The position numbers and the translations under genes were made by a program. Of a stretch of DNA of 51,250 bases, positions 8,411-15,906 are shown piece after piece. Each line of letters begins with the position of its first letter. The stretch's first letter is position 1. Under the pieces are notes generated by a model. That model did not search any database and was not told where the DNA came from. It saw nothing but the letters and a program-made list of their open reading frames with translations. Source of the stretch: Oscillospiraceae bacterium (GTDB taxonomy: Bacteria; Bacillota; Clostridia; Oscillospirales; CAG-382); the NCBI GenBank assembly GCA_015063785.1, contig SVTM01000019.1, positions 1 to 51,250 on the forward strand, written 5' to 3'.

Positions 8411-8629
8411 ATGTATTTTGAAAGACTTAAAACTCTGCGCAAGGAAATTAAAATGTCCCAAAGCGACATCGGCGAATTCCTTGGCATAATGCAAACCGTT
8501 TATTCGCGTTACGAGCGCGGTGCAGGAACCATCCCGATCGAGCATCTTTTGAAGCTTGCCGATCTTTACAACGTTTCGACAGACTATATGCTCGGCAGAA
8601 CAAACCTGCGCAACTATGACGAAAAATAA
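8411..8629 (+). CDS. XRE-family helix-turn-helix regulator
   Basis: This 72-residue protein is almost entirely an HTH_3 domain. It starts FERLKTLRKEIKMSQSDIGE, with recognition helix YSRYERGAGTIPIE, and ends NVSTDYMLGRTN, the usual tail of this group. It probably binds DNA as a dimer without a ligand domain. It is 15 bases after the ABC ATPase and ahead of a strong terminator, so it is the last gene of the amino-acid transport operon and may regulate it. The ribosome binding site is weak, suggesting low expression or coupling. Confidence 0.88.
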   Translation: MYFERLKTLRKEIKMSQSDIGEFLGIMQTVYSRYERGAGTIPIEHLLKLADLYNVSTDYMLGRTNLRNYDEK

Positions 8630-8630
8630 C

Positions 8631-8676
8631 AACAAAGAAGACGGCAAAACGTTTTGCCGTCTTCTTTGTTTTTTGC
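8631..8676 (+). terminator. Strong terminator after XRE gene
   Basis: A perfect 20+20 base inverted repeat (AACAAAGAAGACGGCAAAAC and its complement, 8631-8670) followed by TTTT. It ends the amino-acid transport operon. Confidence 0.92.
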
Positions 8677-8705
8677 TTGTATCTCCTGTTTTTGTTCTCT
8701 TTCGG

Positions 8706-8734
8706 TTGACAACGCAGCTCTTGTGTGATATAAT
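8706..8734 (+). promoter_or_regulatory. Sigma-A promoter of GH28-like gene
   Basis: TTGACA (8706-8711), 17 bases, TATAAT (8729-8734). The start site would be near 8741, about 34 bases before the ATG. Confidence 0.88.
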
Positions 8735-8774
8735 ACGTAAAGCTTGTAATTCTTTGTGTTTTCAGGAGACTGAC

Positions 8775-9635
8775 ATGGAAAAACCATATTCTGATCTGTA
8801 CAGAGTGAAGATTGGGGAAAATGAGGTAAAATCAAATTTTGCCTGCGTTTCAAAAATGCCTTTCAACAGATACTTTCCGGGGCATCAGCGTGATCTTTCC
8901 CAAACCGAGGAGGCGGCGTTTGTTTCTTTTGAAAGCGAGAAATATCCTGTCACCATTGTGATTGAAGCAAAAAATAGTTTTTCAAATGTAACCGTCAGAC
9001 CGCTTTCAGAAAAAATCAAAGCAAGAACATGTGGTAAAACAATAAGTTTTGAAATATCCCACCCGGGACAATATGTTGTCGAGCCCTACGGACTTCACAA
9101 TGCTCTGCATATTTTTGCAAACACGAAGAAGAATTTTGACTGTAAGGCCGACGAGCCAAATACCATATATTTCGGTGCAGGCGTATACCACGCAGGTGTC
9201 ATACGACTTAAGGACGATATGACTGTCTATATCGACAAGGATGCTGTGGTCTACGGTGCTTTCGAAGGAGTAGGGGTAAAAAACGTTTCAATCTGTGGCT
9301 ATGGCGTTATCGACGGCGGATTTTTTGAAAGAACGAGCGAAAACTATCTTCTCGCCATCGATTACAGACGTTTCCCCGATGGAAACTGGGAAAAAGAACA
9401 GATGCGTACTGTGCGGAAATTCGACGAATCAAAGTTTCCAGCCGCAAGCCAAAGCACAAATACCCGCGGCTCAAAAATATATGAATCAAAAGATGCCTTC
9501 GAGATCTTGCTCGATGAATTTAAAACCGTAAAAACGGGAATTCACCTGTACAACTGTGAAGACGTCACAGTTGAGGGGGTTATATTCCGCAGGACTTACT
9601 GCCACAAGCGCAGGTTGCCGCAACATTGTTTTTGA
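8775..9635 (+). CDS. GH28-like beta-helix glycosidase, N-terminal fragment of a frameshifted gene
   Basis: This 286-codon frame starts at ATG 8775 (AGGAG six bases upstream; the frame extends further up but would start inside the promoter). It has an N-terminal beta domain (about 1-110) and then the opening coils of a right-handed beta-helix (IYFGAGVYHAGVIRLKDD, VYGAFEGVGVKNVSICGYGVIDGG). This arrangement is typical of polygalacturonase-like GH28 and related families. There is no signal peptide, so it is cytoplasmic. The frame is good through DVTVEGVIFR near 9590, then reads out-of-frame residues to a stop at 9633. The missing half continues in the +1 frame (next entry). The gene is inactivated unless there is recoding or a base error. 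Confidence 0.75.
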   Translation: MEKPYSDLYRVKIGENEVKSNFACVSKMPFNRYFPGHQRDLSQTEEAAFVSFESEKYPVTIVIEAKNSFSNVTVRPLSEKIKARTCGKTISFEISHPGQYVVEPYGLHNALHIFANTKKNFDCKADEPNTIYFGAGVYHAGVIRLKDDMTVYIDKDAVVYGAFEGVGVKNVSICGYGVIDGGFFERTSENYLLAIDYRRFPDGNWEKEQMRTVRKFDESKFPAASQSTNTRGSKIYESKDAFEILLDEFKTVKTGIHLYNCEDVTVEGVIFRRTYCHKRRLPQHCF

Positions 9636-10323
9636 CAATATAAAAATGATTGGCATGTGGCGATATAACAGCGATGGAGTCGATTTTTACAATTGCTCCG
9701 ATTGTGCCGTAAAAAACAGCTTTTTCCGAAACTTTGATGATTGTATATGCGTCAAGGGGCAAATAGGTTGGGACACCGAAAAAAGCAGCAATATAACCGT
9801 AGAAAACTGTGTTGTTTGGGCAGACTGGGGCTGTTCGCTCGAGATTGGCGTTGATACCGTTGCCGACGAAATAGAGGGTATTGTTTTCAGGGATTGTGAC
9901 TGCCTGCACAATTTCAGCAGAGTTCTTTCAATCGGCGAGGGCGACAGGGCAAAGATCCATAATGTTCGATTTGAAAACATCCGCGTCGAATATACAGACG
10001 AGGATAAAAAGGCAATGATACAAAAAAGCGATGACGAATTTTTTGCTCCCGTGCAAGCGTATGCACCTCTCATACACCTTCACATATATTCGGGCGAGTG
10101 GTCAGAAGACACCGAGGGCGGCGAAATATATGACGTTATCTTCAAGGATATCTCGGTGTATACAGAAAGCGAAGAACGTTTTCCCGATATTAAGATCGAG
10201 GGTATGAACAAAAACCATTTGTGTCAAAATATTACATTGGAAAATATCACTCACAACGGCAAAAAGATCAATGATTTTTCTGTCAACAAAAACGAATTTA
10301 CAAAAAACATAAAAGTGAAATAA
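9556..10323 (+). CDS. GH28-like beta-helix glycosidase, C-terminal fragment of a frameshifted gene
   Basis: This frame continues the GH28-like protein from about base 9592 (TATSAGCRNIVFDN) to the stop. It carries the family's catalytic region: NSDGVDFYN (cf. NTDG/D), FDDCICVKG (cf. GDDC) and SIGEGD. Repeated beta-helix coils follow (VRFENIRVEY, VIFKDISVY, ITLENITHN). The first ATG in this frame at 9556 has no ribosome binding site and lies in sequence belonging to the other frame, so independent translation is unlikely. The pair would form one protein of about 515 residues if the frame were restored. FucU follows after 10 bases, in the same transcript. Confidence 0.7.
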   Translation: MKTSQLRGLYSAGLTATSAGCRNIVFDNIKMIGMWRYNSDGVDFYNCSDCAVKNSFFRNFDDCICVKGQIGWDTEKSSNITVENCVVWADWGCSLEIGVDTVADEIEGIVFRDCDCLHNFSRVLSIGEGDRAKIHNVRFENIRVEYTDEDKKAMIQKSDDEFFAPVQAYAPLIHLHIYSGEWSEDTEGGEIYDVIFKDISVYTESEERFPDIKIEGMNKNHLCQNITLENITHNGKKINDFSVNKNEFTKNIKVK

Positions 10324-10333
10324 GGAGAAAAAT

Positions 10334-10774
10334 ATGTTAAAAGGAATACCCGCAATTCTCTCTCCCGAGCTCTTAAAAGTGCTTTGCGAAATGGGACACG
10401 GAGACACGATCGTTATTGCCGACGGAAATTTTCCGTCAGAGACTGTGGGAAAAAACGCAAAGGTTATACGTGCCGACGGCCACGGAGTGCCCGAGCTTTT
10501 GGATGCAATACTTGGCGTGTTACCACTCGATACATATGTCGAAAAACCGGTGTCGCTGATGCAGGTCATGCCGGGAGATGACGTTGAAACCCCCATTTGG
10601 GAGGTGTACAAAAACATCGTTTCAAAAAACGACGAACGGGGCGATTCCGCTTTTGCCGAAGTTGAACGCTTTGAATTTTATGAAAGAGCAAAAAAGGCGT
10701 ATGCTGTTGTTGCCACAGGCGAAACCGCGATTTATGCAAATATAATGCTTCAAAAAGGCGTTGTTATAAACTGA
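10334..10774 (+). CDS. fucU: L-fucose mutarotase (RbsD/FucU family)
   Basis: This 146-residue member of the RbsD/FucU family interconverts alpha and beta anomers of L-fucose (or ribose) in the cytoplasm. The opening MLKGIPAILSPELLKVLCEMGHGD, with His22 and Asp24, and the C-terminal VVATGETAIYANIMLQKGV are diagnostic of the FucU branch. Length matches E. coli FucU (about 140). It is 10 bases after the GH28-like gene with AAGGAG before the ATG, so it shares that promoter. Its presence suggests that a deoxysugar or related aldose is handled, although no fucose isomerase, kinase or aldolase is in the window. Confidence 0.93.
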   Translation: MLKGIPAILSPELLKVLCEMGHGDTIVIADGNFPSETVGKNAKVIRADGHGVPELLDAILGVLPLDTYVEKPVSLMQVMPGDDVETPIWEVYKNIVSKNDERGDSAFAEVERFEFYERAKKAYAVVATGETAIYANIMLQKGVVIN

Positions 10775-10810
10775 AAACAAGTGCACGGCAAAACCGTGCA
10801 CTTGTTTTTT
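10775..10810. terminator. Bidirectional terminator between fucU and Gfo/Idh gene
   Basis: A 14-bp stem (AAACAAGTGCACGG / CCGTGCACTTGTTT) with a CAAAA loop, T tract on the plus strand and A tract upstream. It serves both convergent genes. Confidence 0.92.
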
Positions 10811-10816
10811 TGTATA

Positions 10817-11944
10817 TCAGTCGAGGTCGGGGATGCTGATCTCGATCTCGCGTCCGATCTTGGAGGATTGAACGATACCGTCGATGATAGCCTGGTTGAT
10901 GATGATTTGGCTTGACGGAATGGGGGAAGGTGTGCCGTTGATGATGGCATCAAGGAAGGTGCGTACCTTTCTGTCAACGTTGCTGACACCCTCGGGGTTT
11001 TTAAGAAGGGGCACAACTGTTTCTGTGGGCTTGCCGCAAAGATCGTGATAGAGTGTCATTGCTCCGCCGACCGATCCGTTCCAGCAGTCTGTCGAAGGAA
11101 TTTTCAACGAACCCTTTGTACCCATGATTATGGTGTCGCCGGGAGTGTCAAGATGCATATACCACGCAATTCTGAAGTCGAGGATCACGCCGTTTTCAAG
11201 TCTGATGTAGCCCGATGCAAAATCGTCAACCGCAAAAAGTTTTGCAAATCTCTTCTGTTCTTCGGGATCGTCTGTTCTGGTGGTATAAGCCTCGGGAGTT
11301 TTGCCGAAGAAACCCGAAATTCTGCCCGAAACAGTGACAGGCTTTGGGTAGCCTATGGCGTTAAGGCACATATCCAGCGAATAGCATCCAATGTCGCCGA
11401 TGGCACCGAGAACGCCCTTGTCGCCTTCGATAAAGGTGGTGGACCAGCCAACGGGAATGCCGTGTCTTCTTCCGCCGCCCGTCTGGATGTAATATACTTC
11501 GCCGAGTTCACCGCTCTGAACGATCTTTTTTATCATCTGCATATTGGCGTCAAATCTCGGCTGGAAACCGATCGAAAGCACCTTGCCGCTCTTCTTTTCC
11601 GCACGTCTTACGGCAACTGCTTCGTCAAGAGTAACGGTGAAAGGTTTTTCGAGAAGTACGTTCAGCCCGTGTTCAAGAGCGTAGATGGCACACGGGGCGT
11701 GCTGGCTGTTGTATGTACAAACCGAAACTGCGTCAAGCTCGTTTTCTGCGATCATAAGCTTGTAGTCGGTGTAATCTTTGGCATCTTTCAGCTCGTATTT
11801 GTCAAAGAAAGCGCGTGCTCTGCCTTCAACAAGGTCAGCTCCGCAAACTATCTCTACGTCGGGCTGTTTAAGATATGCTCCCATGTGGGAATTTGCAATT
11901 CCGCCGGTACCGATAAAGCCGATTCTCAATTTTCTGTCTGCCAT
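10817..11944 (-). CDS. Gfo/Idh/MocA-family NAD(P)-dependent oxidoreductase
   Basis: This 375-residue enzyme has an N-terminal Rossmann domain (IGFIGTGGIANSHM, residues 8-21), the EKPF motif (99-102) that ends the nucleotide domain, and a C-terminal GFO_IDH_MocA_C-type sheet. Such enzymes oxidise or reduce a hydroxyl on sugars, inositols or their derivatives. The frame extends to 12073, but ATG 11944 is chosen because AGGAGG is seven bases upstream and the protein then starts MADRKLRIGF. It is transcribed alone from its own promoter, with a dyad overlapping the -10, so it is probably sugar-inducible. Confidence 0.93.
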   Translation of the reverse strand: MADRKLRIGFIGTGGIANSHMGAYLKQPDVEIVCGADLVEGRARAFFDKYELKDAKDYTDYKLMIAENELDAVSVCTYNSQHAPCAIYALEHGLNVLLEKPFTVTLDEAVAVRRAEKKSGKVLSIGFQPRFDANMQMIKKIVQSGELGEVYYIQTGGGRRHGIPVGWSTTFIEGDKGVLGAIGDIGCYSLDMCLNAIGYPKPVTVSGRISGFFGKTPEAYTTRTDDPEEQKRFAKLFAVDDFASGYIRLENGVILDFRIAWYMHLDTPGDTIIMGTKGSLKIPSTDCWNGSVGGAMTLYHDLCGKPTETVVPLLKNPEGVSNVDRKVRTFLDAIINGTPSPIPSSQIIINQAIIDGIVQSSKIGREIEISIPDLD

Positions 11945-11957
11945 AATAGACCTCCTT

Positions 11958-11976
11958 CGGACAGAAGCGCTGTCCG
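11958..11976. repeat. Perfect inverted repeat beside the ribosome binding site
   Basis: CGGACAG-AAGCG-CTGTCCG: 7-bp arms with a 5-base centre, directly upstream of the AGGAGG of the Gfo/Idh gene. It could be an operator or an mRNA hairpin limiting ribosome access. Confidence 0.6.
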
Positions 11977-12004
11977 CTGAATCAATATTTTGTCGGAGCA
12001 AATG

Positions 12005-12028
12005 TGTTATTATGTCCGCACAATAACA
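12005..12028. promoter_or_regulatory. Candidate operator overlapping the Gfo/Idh promoter
   Basis: TGTTATT-N10-AATAACA, perfect 7-bp arms, covering the spacer and -10 of the minus-strand promoter at 12007-12035. This is the position expected for a repressor site. Confidence 0.6.
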
Positions 12029-12035
12029 TTGTAAA
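12007..12035 (-). promoter_or_regulatory. Promoter of Gfo/Idh gene
   Basis: TTTACA (12035-12030), 17 bases, TAATAA (12012-12007) on the minus strand, about 60 bases before the ATG. Confidence 0.65.
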
Positions 12036-12136
12036 GGCTTTTTGTTACATGATATACCAAATGTTGTGAACAAACTATGTGTGTTGTTGTCACGTTGTGC
12101 TTACATTAAGAAAAACAAAAAGTCTTGGTTTTTCCC

Positions 12137-12165
12137 TTGAAAACATCCTTTATCCGGAGTATAAT
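12137..12165 (+). promoter_or_regulatory. Promoter of candidate leader/small RNA
   Basis: TTGAAA (12137-12142), 17 bases, TATAAT (12160-12165). It lies in the 350-base gap between the Gfo/Idh gene and the next plus-strand gene. Confidence 0.75.
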
Positions 12166-12171
12166 ACAATC

Positions 12172-12250
12172 AGAACCCTGCAAATGTTAAAAACCTTTCC
12201 TAAACGGACATTTTGAGCTGAAAGATGTCCGTTTGGTTCATTGTTTTTTT
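12172..12250 (+). ncRNA. Candidate small RNA or attenuated leader
   Basis: An RNA of about 75-80 bases is predicted from the promoter at 12137-12165 to a terminator-like hairpin. The hairpin is AAACGGACAT (12202-12211) with ATGTCCGTTT (12225-12234), extended by further inner and outer pairs, then TTGTTTTTTT. It contains no open frame worth calling. It may be an independent small RNA or an attenuator for the genes from 12295; CTTTC (12195-12199) could pair with GAAAG (12220-12224) as a weak alternative fold. No known riboswitch class is recognised. Confidence 0.5.
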
Positions 12251-12294
12251 ATTTTTTCTGTGATAAAATAATTCTGAAGATTGGTGGTATACTG

Positions 12295-12816
12295 ATGTAT
12301 TCGAAGCGCAAAATATCAAAATTTGACAAACAGATAAAAGAAATATGTGAAAAGTTCGGTCACGAATTGCACGGAAGTCTATCGGATGCGGTAAATGGAG
12401 ACGGTAAATGGTCTTTAGTTGTTAGGAACGGAGATAAAACGGTTTTTGTAAAGCTTGTTGTTCCGTACCGGTTTTCAAATTCGTCGGTGCTGTTTTCTTC
12501 AAATGAACTTGTGCACATGAACGCGTATCTTTTGGGGTTCAAAGGCCCTTTGGGTTCGTGGAGCGGATTTCCGCTTTCAAAGACCTGTGATCTCAAAGTC
12601 CCCGACAGTGCTTTCGGTTATGATTGCCAAAATGCGCAAAAGATTTTTCTTGTTTATCCAAAGTGTCAAAGACTTTGTGTAAGGTCAGAAAAAGGGTACG
12701 AGAATTTCCGACCGGGAATGCAATATTGCGGATTCAGAATACACGACGGTGCTTCCTTCAGATATCTTCTCGAAAACTTTCACGAAAAAAGAAAATTTGC
12801 CGATTTCGGCGAATGA
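12295..12816 (+). CDS. Conserved-looking hypothetical protein
   Basis: This 173-residue soluble protein has no recognisable family. It starts MYSKRKISKFDKQIKEIC at ATG 12295, with GGTGG about eight bases upstream; the longer frame begins in the T-rich terminator and is rejected. It has no signal peptide or membrane helix. Base composition and codon use resemble its neighbours. It is the first gene of a run (12295-16830) with a TIM-barrel protein, an MBL-fold enzyme, an AlkP-like enzyme and a FliB-like protein, spaced 4-13 bases apart, so it probably shares their transcript. Confidence 0.7.
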   Translation: MYSKRKISKFDKQIKEICEKFGHELHGSLSDAVNGDGKWSLVVRNGDKTVFVKLVVPYRFSNSSVLFSSNELVHMNAYLLGFKGPLGSWSGFPLSKTCDLKVPDSAFGYDCQNAQKIFLVYPKCQRLCVRSEKGYENFRPGMQYCGFRIHDGASFRYLLENFHEKRKFADFGE

Positions 12817-12825
12817 GGAGGAACT

Positions 12826-14340
12826 ATGAATAGCACAAAATACGGAGTGCTCAGCAACCACGACGAAGATTTTTACTCAAGATTCGATAAGTTTACTACG
12901 GGAAAGAATCTTACAAAAGATAACGTACACGAACTTCTCGAAGAGTTTTTTATAAACCATCTTTCGCCTCATATTTCGGATTATGTCATAAATGTTGGCG
13001 GTCTTTCTTCTGCTGTTCCGTCAAAGATATGCTCTTTTATGGCTGATATATACAACAGAAAAAGCGAGGATGGCATCCCCGTTGACTGGACAAACATTTC
13101 AAATCTCAAGTTTGCCCACCTGCTTTATTCCGAATGGGGAATTGATCTTATCGATGAGCTTTTTGCTTTTCTTAAAAAGAACAATTGCCGCTCGTGGCTC
13201 TCTTTCCGTATGAACGATTGCCACCAAGGCACAGAGCCTGTTTCGCCTTTGCGCTCCGATTTTTTCTATACCGCAAAGCACAACGGTTGGTTTGTGGGAG
13301 AAAAGTATGGATATTTCAGCTCTTGTCTTGATTTTTCTTTCCCCGAAGTTCGCAATTACGTTCTTTCTTACATCAAAGAGCAGCTTGCCCGTTTTGATGT
13401 GTACGGTGTTGAATGGGATTTCATGCGCGAACCCATCTGCTTTGATTATCTTGAACGTACCGATTGTTGCGACATTATGAATGCCTTTTTCAGGGATCTC
13501 AAAAAAGCTGTGGAGGATGCCGAAAAAATCCATGGACACCCCATAAAGATAAATGCAAGAGTGTGCCGCGATATCGAGCATAACAAGGTTTTCGGTCTCG
13601 ACGTGCGCACCTGGATAAAGGAAGGACTTGTCACGTCGATAACCCCGACGCCCAGATTTACATATACCGATGCCACAATGCCAATCCCCGAATGGAAAAA
13701 GCTGGTTGAAGGCACGGAGGTCGAGCTTTATGCGGGAATCGAGGTTCTTTCTTATACCAGAGTTGCCAACGACGACAAAGTAATAGCAGCCCTTTCGAAC
13801 AAATATCTTTCTGAAGGTGCAGACAAGATATATTTCTTCAACTTTTTTTACAGTCATAACCTCGGCGATATCGGGGCGGATATTGTAAAGGAAAATTCGT
13901 ATGCCGGCGCATCTCTTGAAAATGCAAAAAGCGTCGATGCAAGATATGTCCTTACCGGTCAGGATTTCGGTCCCCTCGAATGCGAGCTTTACAGTCCTTA
14001 TCCCATCAAAGTGTGCGGTAATCTCGCTTACGATATCGCCACTTCATCCTATGATGAAAAACAGAAAATAACCGTCTATGTCACCTGCGACAGGGAAGAC
14101 ATATCTCTTTCGGTAAACGGAGTAAAGGCGGATCGATCAGATCGCGCCGACTATTTGTTGAAATACCCGATTCCATACGAAAGCTGGAGCTCGTGGATCA
14201 GCGAAGAGCTTTGCAACAATGCCAAAATGCTCGCATTTGAGGTCGAGTGCGACGCTTCGGCAAAGACACAAAAACTTGCTTTTTCTGTCGATGCCAAGGC
14301 AGAGATAATTTATATAGAAATGTATTTTCATAAAAATTAA
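12826..14340 (+). CDS. TIM-barrel glycoside-hydrolase-like protein (GHL10/family-10-like)
   Basis: This 504-residue protein has a barrel region (about 50-370). The segments INVGGLSSAVPSK, WLSFRMNDCHQ, RFDVYGVEWDFMREP and IKINARVCRD have the spacing of family-10-like glycosyl hydrolases, with acidic residues at the end of beta strands (Glu and Asp in VEWDF). A beta-sandwich tail follows (about 400-504). It lacks a signal peptide, so substrates would be small imported glycosides. GAGGAGG before the ATG supports the start. The substrate is unknown; the assignment rests on fold-like features, not on a specific family signature. Confidence 0.72.
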   Translation: MNSTKYGVLSNHDEDFYSRFDKFTTGKNLTKDNVHELLEEFFINHLSPHISDYVINVGGLSSAVPSKICSFMADIYNRKSEDGIPVDWTNISNLKFAHLLYSEWGIDLIDELFAFLKKNNCRSWLSFRMNDCHQGTEPVSPLRSDFFYTAKHNGWFVGEKYGYFSSCLDFSFPEVRNYVLSYIKEQLARFDVYGVEWDFMREPICFDYLERTDCCDIMNAFFRDLKKAVEDAEKIHGHPIKINARVCRDIEHNKVFGLDVRTWIKEGLVTSITPTPRFTYTDATMPIPEWKKLVEGTEVELYAGIEVLSYTRVANDDKVIAALSNKYLSEGADKIYFFNFFYSHNLGDIGADIVKENSYAGASLENAKSVDARYVLTGQDFGPLECELYSPYPIKVCGNLAYDIATSSYDEKQKITVYVTCDREDISLSVNGVKADRSDRADYLLKYPIPYESWSSWISEELCNNAKMLAFEVECDASAKTQKLAFSVDAKAEIIYIEMYFHKN

Positions 14341-14352
14341 GGAGCAATAAAA

Positions 14353-15090
14353 ATGAGACTTTGTACCCTTGGAACAAGCCACGGAGCAACAGAACAGGGA
14401 CGTGCCTGCTCGTGCAACCTACTTACGGTAAACGGCGCTCATTATCTTTTTGATTGCGGCGGATACGTTGAAGGAAAACTTTGCGATCTCAACATTTCGT
14501 TTGCAGATCTCAGATGTGCTTTTATCACTCATATGCACGAGGATCACGCAGGAACTCTTTCGGCAATAATAAAGCGATTTAATCACTATATTCCCGAAAG
14601 TGATGCTTTTCTTAAGGTTTTTATGCCTGAGGAAAACGGAATCTGCGCTTTCAAAAATTGGATCGAGGCACTTCATATGGTATCTGTCGAAAAAAGAGCC
14701 TCGTTTACTCTTGTTTCGGAGGGTATGATATATGAGGACGAAAATATAAAAGTCACAGCCATTAGAACACAGCATCTCATGAACGGCGTTTTTCCCAGCT
14801 ATGCCTATATGGTCGAAACAGCAGACAAGAGATTTCTTTATACAGGCGATCTCAACCCCGATTTTCATGACTACCCGGAAATTCTGTATAACAAAGATTT
14901 TGATGCCGTGCTCTGCGAGCTTGTGCACTTCAATGTCGAAAAGAATATGGACTGTTTCCTCAAGACAAAGACAAAACAGCTGATCTTTACCCACATGGGA
15001 CTGCACAATATTCCAAAAATAGAGGCAGCCCTCGACCGTTTCCCGTATCCCGTGCATATTGCTCGCGACAACGCGTTTTATCACATCTGA
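14353..15090 (+). CDS. Metallo-beta-lactamase-fold hydrolase (RNase Z-like branch)
   Basis: This 245-residue MBL-fold enzyme opens MRLCTLGTSHGATEQGRACS, where the family usually has LGTG. HxHxDH is at residues 60-65 (HMHEDH). Later metal-site residues are visible in TQHLM, LYTGDLNPDF and FTHMGLHN. It is cytoplasmic. RNase Z itself is larger and has a different exosite, so this is more likely a small-molecule phosphodiesterase or lactonase. It lies 12 bases after the TIM-barrel gene and 12 before the AlkP-like gene. AAGGAG precedes the ATG. Confidence 0.87.
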   Translation: MRLCTLGTSHGATEQGRACSCNLLTVNGAHYLFDCGGYVEGKLCDLNISFADLRCAFITHMHEDHAGTLSAIIKRFNHYIPESDAFLKVFMPEENGICAFKNWIEALHMVSVEKRASFTLVSEGMIYEDENIKVTAIRTQHLMNGVFPSYAYMVETADKRFLYTGDLNPDFHDYPEILYNKDFDAVLCELVHFNVEKNMDCFLKTKTKQLIFTHMGLHNIPKIEAALDRFPYPVHIARDNAFYHI

Positions 15091-15102
15091 GGAGAAAAGA
15101 AA

Positions 15103-15903
15103 ATGAACGAAAGAAAATCTCTCGACACTCTCTGCGCTGCCCTTTGCTATGCCATGGGCATTGATGCTCCCGAAAAGGCAAATGCCGCACATACACAGCT
15201 TTGCGAATATATCGACAAGGCTTTTGACGGTAAAAAAGCCGATAGGATATTTATGTACAATCCGGATGCCATTGCCGAATGGATATACAAAAAATACCCT
15301 CAGCTTCTCAAAGGCGTTATAGAGAGAAAAGACATAGAAATCGCTTACGAAACGGTTATGCCGTCGGTCACTCCCGTTTGCTTCGGAACGATGTACACGG
15401 GTGCACAGCCCTGCGTTCACGGTATTCAAAAGTATGAAAAGCCCGTTCTTGCCATAGATACCATTTTCGACGCTCTGATAAGATCAGGCAAAAAGCCTGT
15501 CATTCTCGCAGAGAATAACTGCAGTATTGCCAAGATATTTCTTGAACGCGAAATGGAATATTTCATCTACGATTCCATCGATGAGCTCAATGCAAAAGCC
15601 TGCGAGATCATCATGAAAGACGAGTACGATTTCGTGGTGGTATACAACGGAAACTACGATCATATAATGCACAAATCAGGCCCCGAAAGCATTGGGGCTC
15701 TTGCAGAGCTTCGCGCCAATGACTGCGCTTTTTCGTGCTTTGATGTCATGATAAAAGAGCATTGGAAAAACCACAACACCCTTTTGGCTTTTGCTATGGA
15801 TCACGGTTGTCATGAGATCGACGGAAACTGCGGCTCTCACGGGCTCGATTGTGCCGAGGATCTTCACATAACCCATTTTTACAAAGCGTATAAAGCAGAA
15901 TAA
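15103..15903 (+). CDS. Alkaline-phosphatase-superfamily hydrolase (phosphodiesterase/phosphomutase-like)
   Basis: This 266-residue protein contains the nucleophile region of the AlkP superfamily: MPSVTPVCFGTMYTGAQPCVHGI (residues 86-108), with Thr90 in the nucleophile position. Its metal-binding histidines lie near the C-terminus in AMDHGCHEIDG and CGSHGLDCAED. The length is short for the superfamily, and the usual N-terminal metal aspartate is not obvious. A cytoplasmic phospho- or phosphonoester substrate is likely. It sits between an MBL-fold enzyme and a FliB homologue with 3-12 base gaps. GAGGAG precedes the ATG. Confidence 0.78.
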   Translation: MNERKSLDTLCAALCYAMGIDAPEKANAAHTQLCEYIDKAFDGKKADRIFMYNPDAIAEWIYKKYPQLLKGVIERKDIEIAYETVMPSVTPVCFGTMYTGAQPCVHGIQKYEKPVLAIDTIFDALIRSGKKPVILAENNCSIAKIFLEREMEYFIYDSIDELNAKACEIIMKDEYDFVVVYNGNYDHIMHKSGPESIGALAELRANDCAFSCFDVMIKEHWKNHNTLLAFAMDHGCHEIDGNCGSHGLDCAEDLHITHFYKAYKAE

Positions 15904-15906
15904 CCA

